Of a stretch of 64,000 bases of DNA, positions 1 through 8,127 are shown one piece after another; position 1 is the first letter of the stretch, and each line of letters opens with the position of its first letter. Source of the stretch: JAUIAS01 sp030425395 (GTDB taxonomy: Bacteria > Pseudomonadota > Alphaproteobacteria > Rhodobacterales > Rhodobacteraceae); NCBI GenBank assembly GCA_043553855.1, contig CP121336.1, positions 3,844,001-3,908,000 of the forward strand, in the 5' to 3' direction. Under the pieces are notes generated by a model. That model searched no databases and was not told the origin of the DNA. It was given only the letters and a program-made list of their open reading frames with translations. The position numbers and the translations under genes are program-made.

Positions 1-734
1 ACCTCGACGCCATCCATGACGATTTCCCCGGTGATCGAGGCGCGCAGGCTCATCTTGTGCTGGATCTTGGGCGCGCTCAGCCCTTCCATGCCTTTTTCCA
101 GAACGAACCCACGGATTTTGCCGCCATGCGCCTCGGATTTGGCCCAGACCACGAACACATCCGCGATCGGCGCGTTGGATATCCACATTTTTGCTCCGCT
201 GATCCGATAGCCGGTCGCGGTTTTTTCGGCGCGGGTCTTCATGCCCGCAGGGTCGGAACCGGCATCCGGTTCGGTCAGACCAAAGCAGCCGATGAATTCG
301 CCGGAGGCCAGCTTGGGCAGATATTTCTGGCGCTGCTCTTCGGATCCGTAGGCATAGATCGGATACATGACCAGCGACGATTGCACCGACATCATGGAGC
401 GATACCCGCTGTCCACGCGCTCGATCTCGCGGGCGACAAGGCCGTAGGACACATAGCCCGCGCCGATTCCGCCGTATTCTTCGGGAACCGTCACACCCAG
501 CAGGCCCATTTCGCCCATTTCGCGGAAAATCTCGGGGTCGCTGGATTCCTCGGCATAGGCCGCCGTCACGCGGGGCTGCAGTTTTTCCTGCGCAAAGCTG
601 TGCGCGGCATCCGCCAGCATCCGTTCTTCTTCGGTGAGCTGTTCGGACAACCGCAGGGGATCGGTCCAGTCAAAGCGCCCCAGATCGGGTGCGTCCTTTT
701 CCTTGAGAATGGGGCGGGTGTCTTGCATGGTCAT
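1..734 (-). CDS. gcdH: glutaryl-CoA dehydrogenase, 3' end cut by window edge
   Basis: About 244 N-terminal codons are visible; the C-terminus lies outside the window. This is an acyl-CoA dehydrogenase family flavoprotein. The best fit is glutaryl-CoA dehydrogenase, which oxidises and decarboxylates glutaryl-CoA to crotonyl-CoA in lysine, tryptophan and aromatic-acid breakdown. Seen: the FAD/substrate-loop segment GCFGLTEPDAGSDPAG and, near the cut, KMSLRASITGEIVMDGV, which is typical of the GcdH branch. The ATG at 734 is chosen because AGGAGG lies 6 nt upstream; a second ATG at 728 would be 12 nt from it. The gene is divergent from a LysR regulator, a common arrangement for GcdH. The missing C-terminus keeps another acyl-CoA dehydrogenase subtype possible. 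Confidence 0.88.
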   Translation of the reverse strand, partial: MTMQDTRPILKEKDAPDLGRFDWTDPLRLSEQLTEEERMLADAAHSFAQEKLQPRVTAAYAEESSDPEIFREMGEMGLLGVTVPEEYGGIGAGYVSYGLVAREIERVDSGYRSMMSVQSSLVMYPIYAYGSEEQRQKYLPKLASGEFIGCFGLTEPDAGSDPAGMKTRAEKTATGYRISGAKMWISNAPIADVFVVWAKSEAHGGKIRGFVLEKGMEGLSAPKIQHKMSLRASITGEIVMDGVE

Positions 735-771
735 GGGTGTCCTCCTGCGGAATGACTTTACACTTGCGCAT

Positions 772-837
772 GCATACTCTGCCAAAGCGACAAAATACAG
801 CGAGACTTTCGCATACAAACATGACAAAAGCGCATAC
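772..837. promoter_or_regulatory. candidate operator: three GCATAC repeats between gcdH and lysR
   Basis: The hexamer GCATAC occurs at 772-777, 811-816 and 832-837 in the short divergent gap. The spacings are 39 and 21 bp, the second being two helical turns. LysR regulators usually bind such divergent gaps, so the repeats may be their sites, but no classical T-N11-A palindrome was confirmed. Confidence 0.35.
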
Positions 838-1746
838 ATGAGCCTGTCCCGCCGCCTTTTGCCCTCGATTGCCTCGCTGCGCGCGCTTGAAGCGCTGGAC
901 CGTTTGGGAAGCGCGTCGGCGGTGGCTGATGAATTGTCGCTGACCCAAGGGGCCGTGAGCCGTCAGTTGCAAGCGCTGGAAAAGCAAATGGGCCAAACCC
1001 TGCTGATCCGCGACCGCAAGCGCCTGACGTTGACCCCCGAGGCCCGCGAATTTGCCGACGCCGTGCGCGGCGCGCTCAATGTGATCGGCACTGCGGCGCT
1101 CAAGCTGCAGACACGTCCGGGGGGTGGCACGCTCAGCCTTGCAATTCTGCCCACGTTCGGGATGCGTTGGCTGATGCCACGGCTGCCGGATTTCGCAGCG
1201 CGCAACCCGGATGTGACGATCAACATGGGCACAGAGCTGGTGCCGTTCGATTTCGCAGCAACGGGATATGATGCAGCAATTCATTTCGGCACCGCCGATT
1301 GGCCCGGCACCGATTCGCTTTTGTTGCGCAATGAACAGGTGATTGCGGTGGCAGCTCCGACATTGGCCGGGGTTCCTGTGGCGCGGGCGGCGGATGTGGT
1401 GCGCCTGCCGCTTTTGCATATCCGGACCCGGCCGCGTGCATGGGCGGATTGGCTGGCCGCACATGGCCATGTGCAGACGCGCACCCTGCCCGGCACGCTT
1501 CACGATCAATTCTCGACGATAAGTCAGGCGGCCCTGCACGGGCTGGGCGTGGCGCTGATGCCGGATTACCTTGTCTCAGCGGACATTGCTGCCGGACGGC
1601 TGGTTTCGGTGTTCGGCCCCGCTGTTGAGGCGCGCGGAGCCTATTTTCTGGTCTGGCCCCGTTCCAAGGCCGCCGATCCCTCCTTGCGCCGGTTTCGCGA
1701 ATGGTTGTCCGATCAGACCGAACCGGAAGACCTGTTGCCGCGCTGA
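838..1746 (+). CDS. LysR family transcriptional regulator (GcvA/GcdR-like)
   Basis: 302-residue DNA-binding regulator, probably controlling the divergent gcdH. A winged helix-turn-helix occupies about residues 8-65, with the recognition region around ASAVADELSLTQGAVSRQL at 26-44. A periplasmic-binding-like effector domain follows (about 90-295), containing the GcvA-subgroup pattern PTFGMRWLMPRL. The ATG at 838 was chosen because it begins directly ahead of the helix-turn-helix; upstream in-frame starts would run through the divergent promoter gap and into gcdH. No strong ribosome-binding site is visible. The effector is unknown; glutarate or glutaryl-CoA is an inference from the neighbour. 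Confidence 0.9.
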   Translation: MSLSRRLLPSIASLRALEALDRLGSASAVADELSLTQGAVSRQLQALEKQMGQTLLIRDRKRLTLTPEAREFADAVRGALNVIGTAALKLQTRPGGGTLSLAILPTFGMRWLMPRLPDFAARNPDVTINMGTELVPFDFAATGYDAAIHFGTADWPGTDSLLLRNEQVIAVAAPTLAGVPVARAADVVRLPLLHIRTRPRAWADWLAAHGHVQTRTLPGTLHDQFSTISQAALHGLGVALMPDYLVSADIAAGRLVSVFGPAVEARGAYFLVWPRSKAADPSLRRFREWLSDQTEPEDLLPR

Positions 1747-1774
1747 CCGTCACGCACGGTGCGCGCCGGGTCCA

Positions 1775-2470
1775 TTATCCCAGTGCGTAGCCCGTGCCGC
1801 GCACCGTGCGCAGCGGATCGCTGCCGCCGTTCTTGGTCAGCGCCTTGCGCAGGCGGCCAACATGCACATCCACGGTGCGGCTATCGACATAGATGTCACG
1901 CCCCCAGATCCGGTCAAGAAGCTGTTCCCGGCTCCAGACCCGGCCCGGTTTTTCAATGAAGGTGGAAAGCAGGCGAAATTCCGTGGGGCCGATCTTGATA
2001 TCATGACCCCCACGGGTCACCCGGTGGGTTTCGGCGTCCAGAACGATATCCTCGAACTCAAGCCGCACACCCACAGTCGCGGGGCGCACACGGCGCAAAT
2101 GGGCGCGCACCCGCGCCATCAGTTCGGTCACCGAATACGGTTTTACAACATAATCGTCCGCACCGATTTCCAGACCGCGCACCTTGTCCACGTCTTCGCT
2201 CCGGGCCGACAGCATGATCACCGGAATGGCGCGGGTTTCGGGGCGGGTCTTGATCTGGCGGCAGACTTCGATGCCGCTGACATTCGGCATCATCCAGTCC
2301 AGAACGATCAGATCGGGCGGGGCCTCCCGGACAAGGATCATCGCCTCTTCACCGTTTTCCGCACGGCTTACGCGATAGCCTTCGGCCTCCAGATTATAGG
2401 CCAGAATTTCGCGCTGGGCCGGTTCGTCCTCGACCACCATCACCGTGGGCGTGTCATGTCCCATTGTCAT
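1775..2470 (-). CDS. phoB: phosphate regulon response regulator PhoB
   Basis: 231-residue OmpR/PhoB-type transcription factor that activates Pho-box promoters when phosphorylated by PhoR. Receiver domain at about 10-120: acidic pocket E14/D15, phospho-acceptor D58 (in VLDWMMPN) and K110 (in DDYVVKPYS). A winged-helix DNA-binding domain follows (about 135-230) ending in RTVRGTGYALG. It is the last gene of the pst cluster, 10 nt after phoU. Start: ATG at 2470, with a second ATG at 2464 also possible; further upstream in-frame codons would overlap phoU. Its 3' end faces the lysR gene with 28 bp between stops and no obvious terminator. Confidence 0.97.
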   Translation of the reverse strand: MTMGHDTPTVMVVEDEPAQREILAYNLEAEGYRVSRAENGEEAMILVREAPPDLIVLDWMMPNVSGIEVCRQIKTRPETRAIPVIMLSARSEDVDKVRGLEIGADDYVVKPYSVTELMARVRAHLRRVRPATVGVRLEFEDIVLDAETHRVTRGGHDIKIGPTEFRLLSTFIEKPGRVWSREQLLDRIWGRDIYVDSRTVDVHVGRLRKALTKNGGSDPLRTVRGTGYALG

Positions 2471-2480
2471 ATCCGTTTGT

Positions 2481-3182
2481 TCAGACCAAAGAGGTCGTAT
2501 CGGCCTTGGGGCGGCTTTCATCGGGGCGGTCGCCGGTGACAAGATAGACCACCTGTTCCGCGATGGCCGTCACGTGATCGCCCATGCGTTCCACATTCTT
2601 GGCGACAAAATGCAGATGCATGCAGGGTGTGATATTGCGCGGGTCTTCCAGCATGAAGGTCAGCAATTCGCGAAACAGCGCATTATACATCTGATCCACG
2701 TCCGTATCGCGGGCGATTACATCGGCGGCAAGATCGGCGTCGCGCTGGATATAAGCGTCCAGCGCATCCTTGAGCATCAGTTCCACTTCGCGCGCCATCC
2801 GGCGCAAGGCCCCGCCTGCGCTGTCGTCGATCGGGGTCAGACCTGCCAGAACCCCGGTGCGCTTGGCCATGTTCTTGGAATAATCGCCGATCCGTTCGAG
2901 ATTGCCCGAAATCTTCATCACGCTCAGCACGACGCGCAGATCAATTGCCGTGGGCGCGCGCAACGCGATCACGCGGGCGGCAGCGGCGTTGATCTGTTCT
3001 TCGAGGCCGTCAATCGCCTTGTCATCGGCGCGAACCTGCTCGGCCAGTTCTTCGTCGCGGGTATCCAGAGATTGCGACGACAGCCGGATCGCCTGTTCGA
3101 CAAGCCCGCCCATCTTCATGATCTGGGCCTGAATCTCTTCGAGATCGCGATCAAAGGCGGAAGCAATATGTTGGTGGGGCAT
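2481..3182 (-). CDS. phoU: phosphate signalling protein PhoU
   Basis: 233-residue all-helical cytoplasmic protein with two PhoU repeats, each carrying an acidic metal-binding pattern (for example LERIGDYSKN in the first half and VERMGDHVTAIAE in the second). PhoU links the PstSCAB transporter to PhoR and represses Pho signalling when phosphate is plentiful. Length is normal for the family. It lies 19 nt after pstB and 10 nt before phoB in the same orientation, so it is almost certainly co-transcribed with pst. Confidence 0.97.
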   Translation of the reverse strand: MPHQHIASAFDRDLEEIQAQIMKMGGLVEQAIRLSSQSLDTRDEELAEQVRADDKAIDGLEEQINAAAARVIALRAPTAIDLRVVLSVMKISGNLERIGDYSKNMAKRTGVLAGLTPIDDSAGGALRRMAREVELMLKDALDAYIQRDADLAADVIARDTDVDQMYNALFRELLTFMLEDPRNITPCMHLHFVAKNVERMGDHVTAIAEQVVYLVTGDRPDESRPKADTTSLV

Positions 3183-3201
3183 GGTATCGACTGCCTTTCT
3201 G

Positions 3202-4008
3202 TTAGCCGATGCGGCCGGTGATATAGCTTTCGGTGCGCGGGTCTACGGGATTGGTAAAGATCTGATCCGTGTCCCCGAATTCCACCAGGTTTCCGAGATG
3301 AAAGAAGGCGGTCTTTTGGCTGACGCGGGCGGCCTGCTGCATGGAATGGGTGACGATGACGACGGAATAGTTCTGCCGCAATTCGTCGATCAATTCCTCG
3401 ACCTGTGCCGTGGCGATCGGGTCGAGCGCCGAACAGGGCTCGTCCATCAACAGAACCTCGGGTTCGGTGGCAATGGCGCGGGCAATGCACAGGCGCTGCT
3501 GCTGACCGCCCGAAAGGCCGGTGCCGGGTGCGTGCAGCCTGTCCTTGACCTCGTCCCAGATGGCCCCGCGCCTGAGCGCCTTTTCCACGATCTCGTCAAG
3601 CTCGGTCTTGTTGCGCGCCAGACCGTGAATTCGCGGGCCATAGGCCACGTTGTCATAGATCGACTTGGGGAACGGGTTGGGCTTCTGGAACACCATGCCG
3701 ACCTTGGCGCGCAACTGGACGGGATCGACGCGCTTGTCATAGATGTTTTCGCCATCCAGCGTGATTTCACCCTGCACACGGCAGATATCAATCGTGTCAT
3801 TCATCCGGTTGATGCACCGAAGGAATGTGGATTTGCCACAGCCCGACGGGCCGATGAAGGCGGTCACGGTCTTGTCGTCGATATCGACATCCACATCCTT
3901 GATGGCGTGGGTATCGCCATAAAAGACCTGCACCTGGCGCGCTGTTATCTTGACCTGGTTCACGGCAACCTCATTCGCATTAAAGGCAACATCATACATC
4001 GGGTTCAC
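3202..4008 (-). CDS. pstB: phosphate ABC transporter ATP-binding protein PstB
   Basis: 268-residue ATPase of the high-affinity phosphate importer. Walker A GPSGCGKST at about 53-61, signature LSGGQQQRL, Walker B VLLMDEPCSALD and the H-loop histidine in VIVTHSMQQ are all present. The sequence FQKPNPFPKSIYDNVAYGPR is the characteristic PstB Q-loop region. It follows pstA by 6 nt and precedes phoU. It is expected to pair with PstC/PstA at the inner membrane. Confidence 0.98.
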   Translation of the reverse strand: MNPMYDVAFNANEVAVNQVKITARQVQVFYGDTHAIKDVDVDIDDKTVTAFIGPSGCGKSTFLRCINRMNDTIDICRVQGEITLDGENIYDKRVDPVQLRAKVGMVFQKPNPFPKSIYDNVAYGPRIHGLARNKTELDEIVEKALRRGAIWDEVKDRLHAPGTGLSGGQQQRLCIARAIATEPEVLLMDEPCSALDPIATAQVEELIDELRQNYSVVIVTHSMQQAARVSQKTAFFHLGNLVEFGDTDQIFTNPVDPRTESYITGRIG

Positions 4009-4014
4009 TTTCTT

Positions 4015-5352
4015 TTACCACCGGCGCTCGAACCGGCGACGCAGCAGAATGGCGATCAGGTTCATGCTCAGCAGGAACACCAGAAGGATGATGATCCCGC
4101 CCCATGCCTTTTCGGTGAAGACTGCGTCAGAGCGTGACGCCCAGTTGTAAATCTGCGCGGGCATCGCCGAATTGGGGCCTTCGAAGCCGCTCAGGAAACT
4201 GTCGGGATAGCGGGCCACAAAGCCCACCATGCCGATCAGCAACAGTGGCGCGGTCTCGCCGAGGGCCTGTGCCAGCCCGATGATCGTGCCGGTCAGGATG
4301 CCCGGTGCAGCCAGCGGCAGAACGTGGTGAAACACCGCCTGCATACGCGATGCACCAACCCCAAGGGCGGCATCCCGGATCGAGGGCGGCACGGATTTCA
4401 GCGAGGCGCGCGTTGAAATGATGATCGTCGGCAAGGTCATCAGCGTCAGCACCAGCCCGCCCACCAGCGGGGCCGATTGCGGCAGTCCGGCAAACTGGAT
4501 GAACACTGCAAGGCCCAAGATCCCGAACACGATGGACGGAACCGCCGCAAGGTTCGAGATATTCACCTCGATCAGGTCGGTCAGCCGGTTCTTGGGCGCG
4601 AATTCTTCGAGATAGATGGACGCGGCCACCCCGATGGGCAGCGACAACACCAGAACCACAATCATCATCATGAACGATCCCAGAACCGACGCCCCGATCC
4701 CGGCACCACCGGGGTTGTCCACGCCGCTGTCCACACCGGTAATGAAATTCCAGTTGAACGCCTGCCGGATCAGCCCGGCCTGCACCATCGCATCCACCAG
4801 ATCGAAATCGGACTGCTGGAAAAACCGCGTGCCGTCTTCGGATACGTTGTCGCGGGTGAACGTGCCCTTGAGATACCTGTCCACGCGCGATGCCGCGGGC
4901 ACTTCAAAAATGACCGGTTGGCCAAGCTTGTCCTGATTTTCGCGGTAGAACGCGCGCAGTTCGCCGCCAACCTTGCCCAGCAGCCGGTCAACCGCCTTTT
5001 TGTCAAACGACGCCTCGACGCCACGCGCCTCGAGATTGGCGGACAATCCGGTGATGAAATGCTTGGTATAGACGCTGGTTTTCAACAGCGCCTTTTCCGC
5101 GCTGTCGAAATCTTCCTGCGACAGGTTGAATTCCAGCTCGACGACCGCCTGCTTGTAGGCGGGAAGGCCATTGCTCAGGATCGCCCAGAGCAACGCAACA
5201 AGGCACAATACTCCCGCCAAGATCGCCGCAAGGCCGTAGCTGCGAAATCGCTTTTCGGCGGCGTTGCGTTTGCGCGTGCGCGCGTCGACGGTCATCAGCG
5301 ATCCGTGGCGGCCTTTCGGGGGTGTTTGGGAGGATGAGGTTACATCGGTCAT
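4015..5352 (-). CDS. pstA: phosphate ABC transporter permease PstA
   Basis: 445-residue inner-membrane permease. One transmembrane segment near 38-60 is followed by a soluble stretch of about 150 residues, then the conserved six-helix MetI-like permease core. The EAA loop reads DAALGVGASRMQAVFHHVLP. Typical PstA proteins are about 280-300 residues; the long N-terminal insert matches the extended alphaproteobacterial form (DUF3333-type). The start overlaps the pstC stop by 4 nt (translational coupling), and pstB follows after 6 nt. Confidence 0.96.
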   Translation of the reverse strand: MTDVTSSSQTPPKGRHGSLMTVDARTRKRNAAEKRFRSYGLAAILAGVLCLVALLWAILSNGLPAYKQAVVELEFNLSQEDFDSAEKALLKTSVYTKHFITGLSANLEARGVEASFDKKAVDRLLGKVGGELRAFYRENQDKLGQPVIFEVPAASRVDRYLKGTFTRDNVSEDGTRFFQQSDFDLVDAMVQAGLIRQAFNWNFITGVDSGVDNPGGAGIGASVLGSFMMMIVVLVLSLPIGVAASIYLEEFAPKNRLTDLIEVNISNLAAVPSIVFGILGLAVFIQFAGLPQSAPLVGGLVLTLMTLPTIIISTRASLKSVPPSIRDAALGVGASRMQAVFHHVLPLAAPGILTGTIIGLAQALGETAPLLLIGMVGFVARYPDSFLSGFEGPNSAMPAQIYNWASRSDAVFTEKAWGGIIILLVFLLSMNLIAILLRRRFERRW

Positions 5353-6821
5353 TCGTATTGCTCCCGATATTTGCGCACGATGAACAGGGCAAAGACATTC
5401 AGCCCCAGCGTCAGCACGAACAGTGTCATGCCAAGGGCGAAAGCCACCAGTGCCTCGGGCGAGGCGAAATCGGCGTCTCCGGTCAACTGGCTGACAATCT
5501 TGGCGGTTACGGTGGTCATGGCGTCGAAGGGGTTCATGCTCATCCGGGCGGCGGCCCCTGCCCCCAGAACCACGATCATGGTTTCCCCGATGGCGCGCGA
5601 CGCCGCCAGAAGAATCGCGCCGACAATGCCCGGCAAGGCCGCGGGCAGCACGACCTGCCGCACCGTTTCCGATTGCGTGGCACCAAGGCCATAAGACCCG
5701 TCGCGCATCGCCTGCGGCACCGCGTTGATGATGTCATCGGACAATGACGACACAAACGGGATCAGCATGATGCCCATGACAAGGCCGGCGGTCATCACGG
5801 CAGTGCCGGCCTGCATGATCCCAAGGCCATCCTTGCCGAAAACACTGACCAGAAGCGGCCCCACGGTCAGCAGTGCGAACAGACCGTAGACGATGGTGGG
5901 AATACCGGCGAGCACTTCAATCAGCGGTTTGGCCACCGCGCGCAACCCGGGGCTTGCGTATTCGCTCAGATAGATCGCGGACATCAACCCGATCGGCACC
6001 GCGACGATCAGCGATACCACCGAGATATAGAGCGTGCCCCACAACAACGGCAGCACGCCCAGATCGGATGACCCGCCCCTGCCAGAAAAGCTCGGGGCCC
6101 AGTTGGTGCCAAAGAAAAAATCGGCTGCTGGATAAAGGCGAAAGAACTCCAGCGTGTTGAAGACGAGTGACAGCACGATGCCAAGCGTGGTCAGCACCGC
6201 GATCGAGGCCGCAGCGATCAGCAGCACGCGAATGCCTGCCTCGACGCTGTTGCGGGCACGGAAATCGCGATGCGCCTCGCGCAGTCCAAAGCCCGCACCG
6301 ACCATCGCCACCACGATGACAAGGATTGAAACAACCCAAGCTGCACTGGCATTCATCGCGCGCAGGCGCTGGGCGGCCACCAGAATGGGTTGGGTGATCG
6401 CGGAGGTTACGATCTGTCCCGCCTCCTTGATCGCATCGGTCACGGTTGTGGTGTCTTCGGCCGGGTTTTCCGCCTGCTCTGCTGTCAGCGTCCCCGCCGC
6501 AACCGCAGCGTCCAGCCCATCCGCGATGCGGCGCACCTCGGCCATGACCAAACCACGAGACGACCCTTGGGCAACCTCGCTGTCGGGGATCATGTCGGAG
6601 ATCACGGAGCCCACGTAAAGCGGTTGCAGCAGCAGCCACAAGATCAGCACCCCGAACGCCGGAACCACCGATTTGAGCGCGGCGTTCGAGCCGTAGAATG
6701 TCGGCAGCGAGTGGAGCACGCGGCTATCGCCGCCCGCGCTGGCCATCGCCCGCCTGCGACCCAGCACATAGCCCGCCGCCGCGACGATCAGCACAACAAG
6801 TATTGGCCAGAGCAATGACAT
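5349..6821 (-). CDS. pstC: phosphate ABC transporter permease PstC
   Basis: 490-residue inner-membrane permease, partner of PstA. An N-terminal helix at about 2-20 is followed by a second helix and a soluble region rich in small and acidic residues (about 75-145). The conserved permease core covers about the last 300 residues, with the EAA-type loop DGSYGLGATQSETVRQVVLP. It is longer than the roughly 320 residues of the Escherichia coli protein, as in the extended PstA beside it. The stop overlaps the pstA start by 4 nt; 106 nt containing a hairpin separate it from pstS. Confidence 0.96.
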   Translation of the reverse strand: MSLLWPILVVLIVAAAGYVLGRRRAMASAGGDSRVLHSLPTFYGSNAALKSVVPAFGVLILWLLLQPLYVGSVISDMIPDSEVAQGSSRGLVMAEVRRIADGLDAAVAAGTLTAEQAENPAEDTTTVTDAIKEAGQIVTSAITQPILVAAQRLRAMNASAAWVVSILVIVVAMVGAGFGLREAHRDFRARNSVEAGIRVLLIAAASIAVLTTLGIVLSLVFNTLEFFRLYPAADFFFGTNWAPSFSGRGGSSDLGVLPLLWGTLYISVVSLIVAVPIGLMSAIYLSEYASPGLRAVAKPLIEVLAGIPTIVYGLFALLTVGPLLVSVFGKDGLGIMQAGTAVMTAGLVMGIMLIPFVSSLSDDIINAVPQAMRDGSYGLGATQSETVRQVVLPAALPGIVGAILLAASRAIGETMIVVLGAGAAARMSMNPFDAMTTVTAKIVSQLTGDADFASPEALVAFALGMTLFVLTLGLNVFALFIVRKYREQYE

Positions 6822-6876
6822 CGTGCCTCCTCAGGCAGTCCAGTTAAGTCTTGTTTTGATGCATCCGCAGATGCAA

Positions 6877-6899
6877 GGGGCGGCATTGTCTGCCGCCCC
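6877..6899 (-). terminator. hairpin behind pstS inside the pst operon
   Basis: A perfect 9-bp stem (GGGGCGGCA / TGCCGCCCC) with a 5-nt loop lies between the pstS stop and the pstC start. There is no T-run of note, so it looks like an mRNA-stabilising or partial-termination element that would give more PstS than permease. Confidence 0.6.
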
Positions 6900-6927
6900 G
6901 GTTTTCCTGTTCGGCTTTGGGAGCCGA

Positions 6928-7968
6928 TTACATGTTCGATCCCATGACGACTTCGTCCGCAACCGCGTCCTGGGTCTTGGTCAGTTCGGGATCAGACACC
7001 AGACCGTATGCGGCCAGAGGGCCATCCGGGCCTGCCAGTTCGTCGGCAACGAAGAACTGTGCAAATTCCTTGAGACCGGGGATCACACCGATATGTGCTT
7101 TCTTGACATAGAAGAACAACGGGCGCGACACCGGATATTCGCCGGTCGAGATGGTTTCCGTCGACGGCACGATGCCGGACATGGTGGCGACCTTCAGCTT
7201 GTCCTGATTGTTCTCGAAGAACGCCAGACCGAACACGCCCACGCCGTTTGCGTTGGCGTCGATGCGCGCCAGCGCTTCGGTATAGTCCCCGTCGATATCG
7301 ACCGACTTGCCGTCCTGACGCACGTCAAGGCATGCATCCTCGGCGTCGTCCTCGGACATGCCTGCATCCATCATTGCCTTGAACGCGCCGGTGTCTTCGC
7401 AGCCCTTGAGCAAGACCTTGTCTTCGAAAACTTCGCGGGTGCCGTGCTTGGTCCCCGGAATAAATCCTGCAATTTCAACATCGGGCAGGTCGGAGTTGAA
7501 GTCAGCCCAAGTCTGGTAAGGGTTCTCGACCAGCGCGCCGTCCTTGAGAACGGTCGCGCCGAGAGCGTTGAAAATATCGGCGGGCTCAAAGGCGGTGAAG
7601 GCCGGACCGGACTGCTGCGAGGCAAAGACGATCCCGTCGTACCCGATACGCACTTCGATGATGTCGGTCACACCGGCTTCGGCACAGGCCTTGATTTCCT
7701 TTTCACGGATCTTGCGCGACGCGTTTGCGATGTCGATGGTGTTTTCGCCGACACCTTCGCAGAACCGCTTGAGACCGGCGGAAGAGCCACCCGATTCAAC
7801 AACCGGCGTGGGGAAGTCCGAGTTTTCGCCAAACGCTTCGGCAACGATGGATGCGTAGGGCAGAACGGTAGAAGACCCGGCAACCTGCACCTGATCACGC
7901 GCAGCAACAGAGGTGGCCGATACAGCCGCGAGGCCCAAGGCGGATACGGACAATTTGAGAAAGGACAT
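6928..7968 (-). CDS. pstS: periplasmic phosphate-binding protein PstS
   Basis: 346-residue periplasmic binding protein that captures phosphate for PstCAB. A Sec signal peptide covers about 1-23 (LKLSVSALGLAAVSATSVAA). The mature part begins with VQVAGSSTVLP, a phosphate-binding loop, with further typical segments ESGGSSAGLKRF and GTKHGTREVF. It is the first gene behind the Pho box, so it should be strongly induced by phosphate starvation. A hairpin behind the gene separates it from the permease genes. Confidence 0.97.
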   Translation of the reverse strand: MSFLKLSVSALGLAAVSATSVAARDQVQVAGSSTVLPYASIVAEAFGENSDFPTPVVESGGSSAGLKRFCEGVGENTIDIANASRKIREKEIKACAEAGVTDIIEVRIGYDGIVFASQQSGPAFTAFEPADIFNALGATVLKDGALVENPYQTWADFNSDLPDVEIAGFIPGTKHGTREVFEDKVLLKGCEDTGAFKAMMDAGMSEDDAEDACLDVRQDGKSVDIDGDYTEALARIDANANGVGVFGLAFFENNQDKLKVATMSGIVPSTETISTGEYPVSRPLFFYVKKAHIGVIPGLKEFAQFFVADELAGPDGPLAAYGLVSDPELTKTQDAVADEVVMGSNM

Positions 7969-8050
7969 ATGCGTCTCCTGTTTGCAAAACCGCCAAGCCG
8001 TTTGGCGATGACGTTGGCCGCATCACTAGGCCCGTCGCATGCACCTTTTG

Positions 8051-8078
8051 TGACAGTTGCGTAACAGTTTTATGACAG
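8051..8078 (-). promoter_or_regulatory. Pho box upstream of pstS
   Basis: Read on the minus strand, three half-sites CTGTCA, CTGTTA and CTGTCA sit exactly 11 bp apart (plus-strand TGACAG/TAACAG at 8051, 8062 and 8073), with AT-rich spacers. This matches the PhoB-binding consensus. The box ends 83 bp upstream of the pstS start codon, where PhoB would activate transcription of pstS and the following genes. Confidence 0.93.
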
Positions 8079-8127
8079 CCCCCAATCGCGCCGGATGCAG
8101 CCACGTCCTGCACGCCAAACTCGGCTT

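Noticed and set aside
634..837. Upstream extension of the LysR regulator into gcdH
   Set aside because: It would cross the divergent promoter region and add residues without similarity to the family; the ATG at 838 gives the standard N-terminus.
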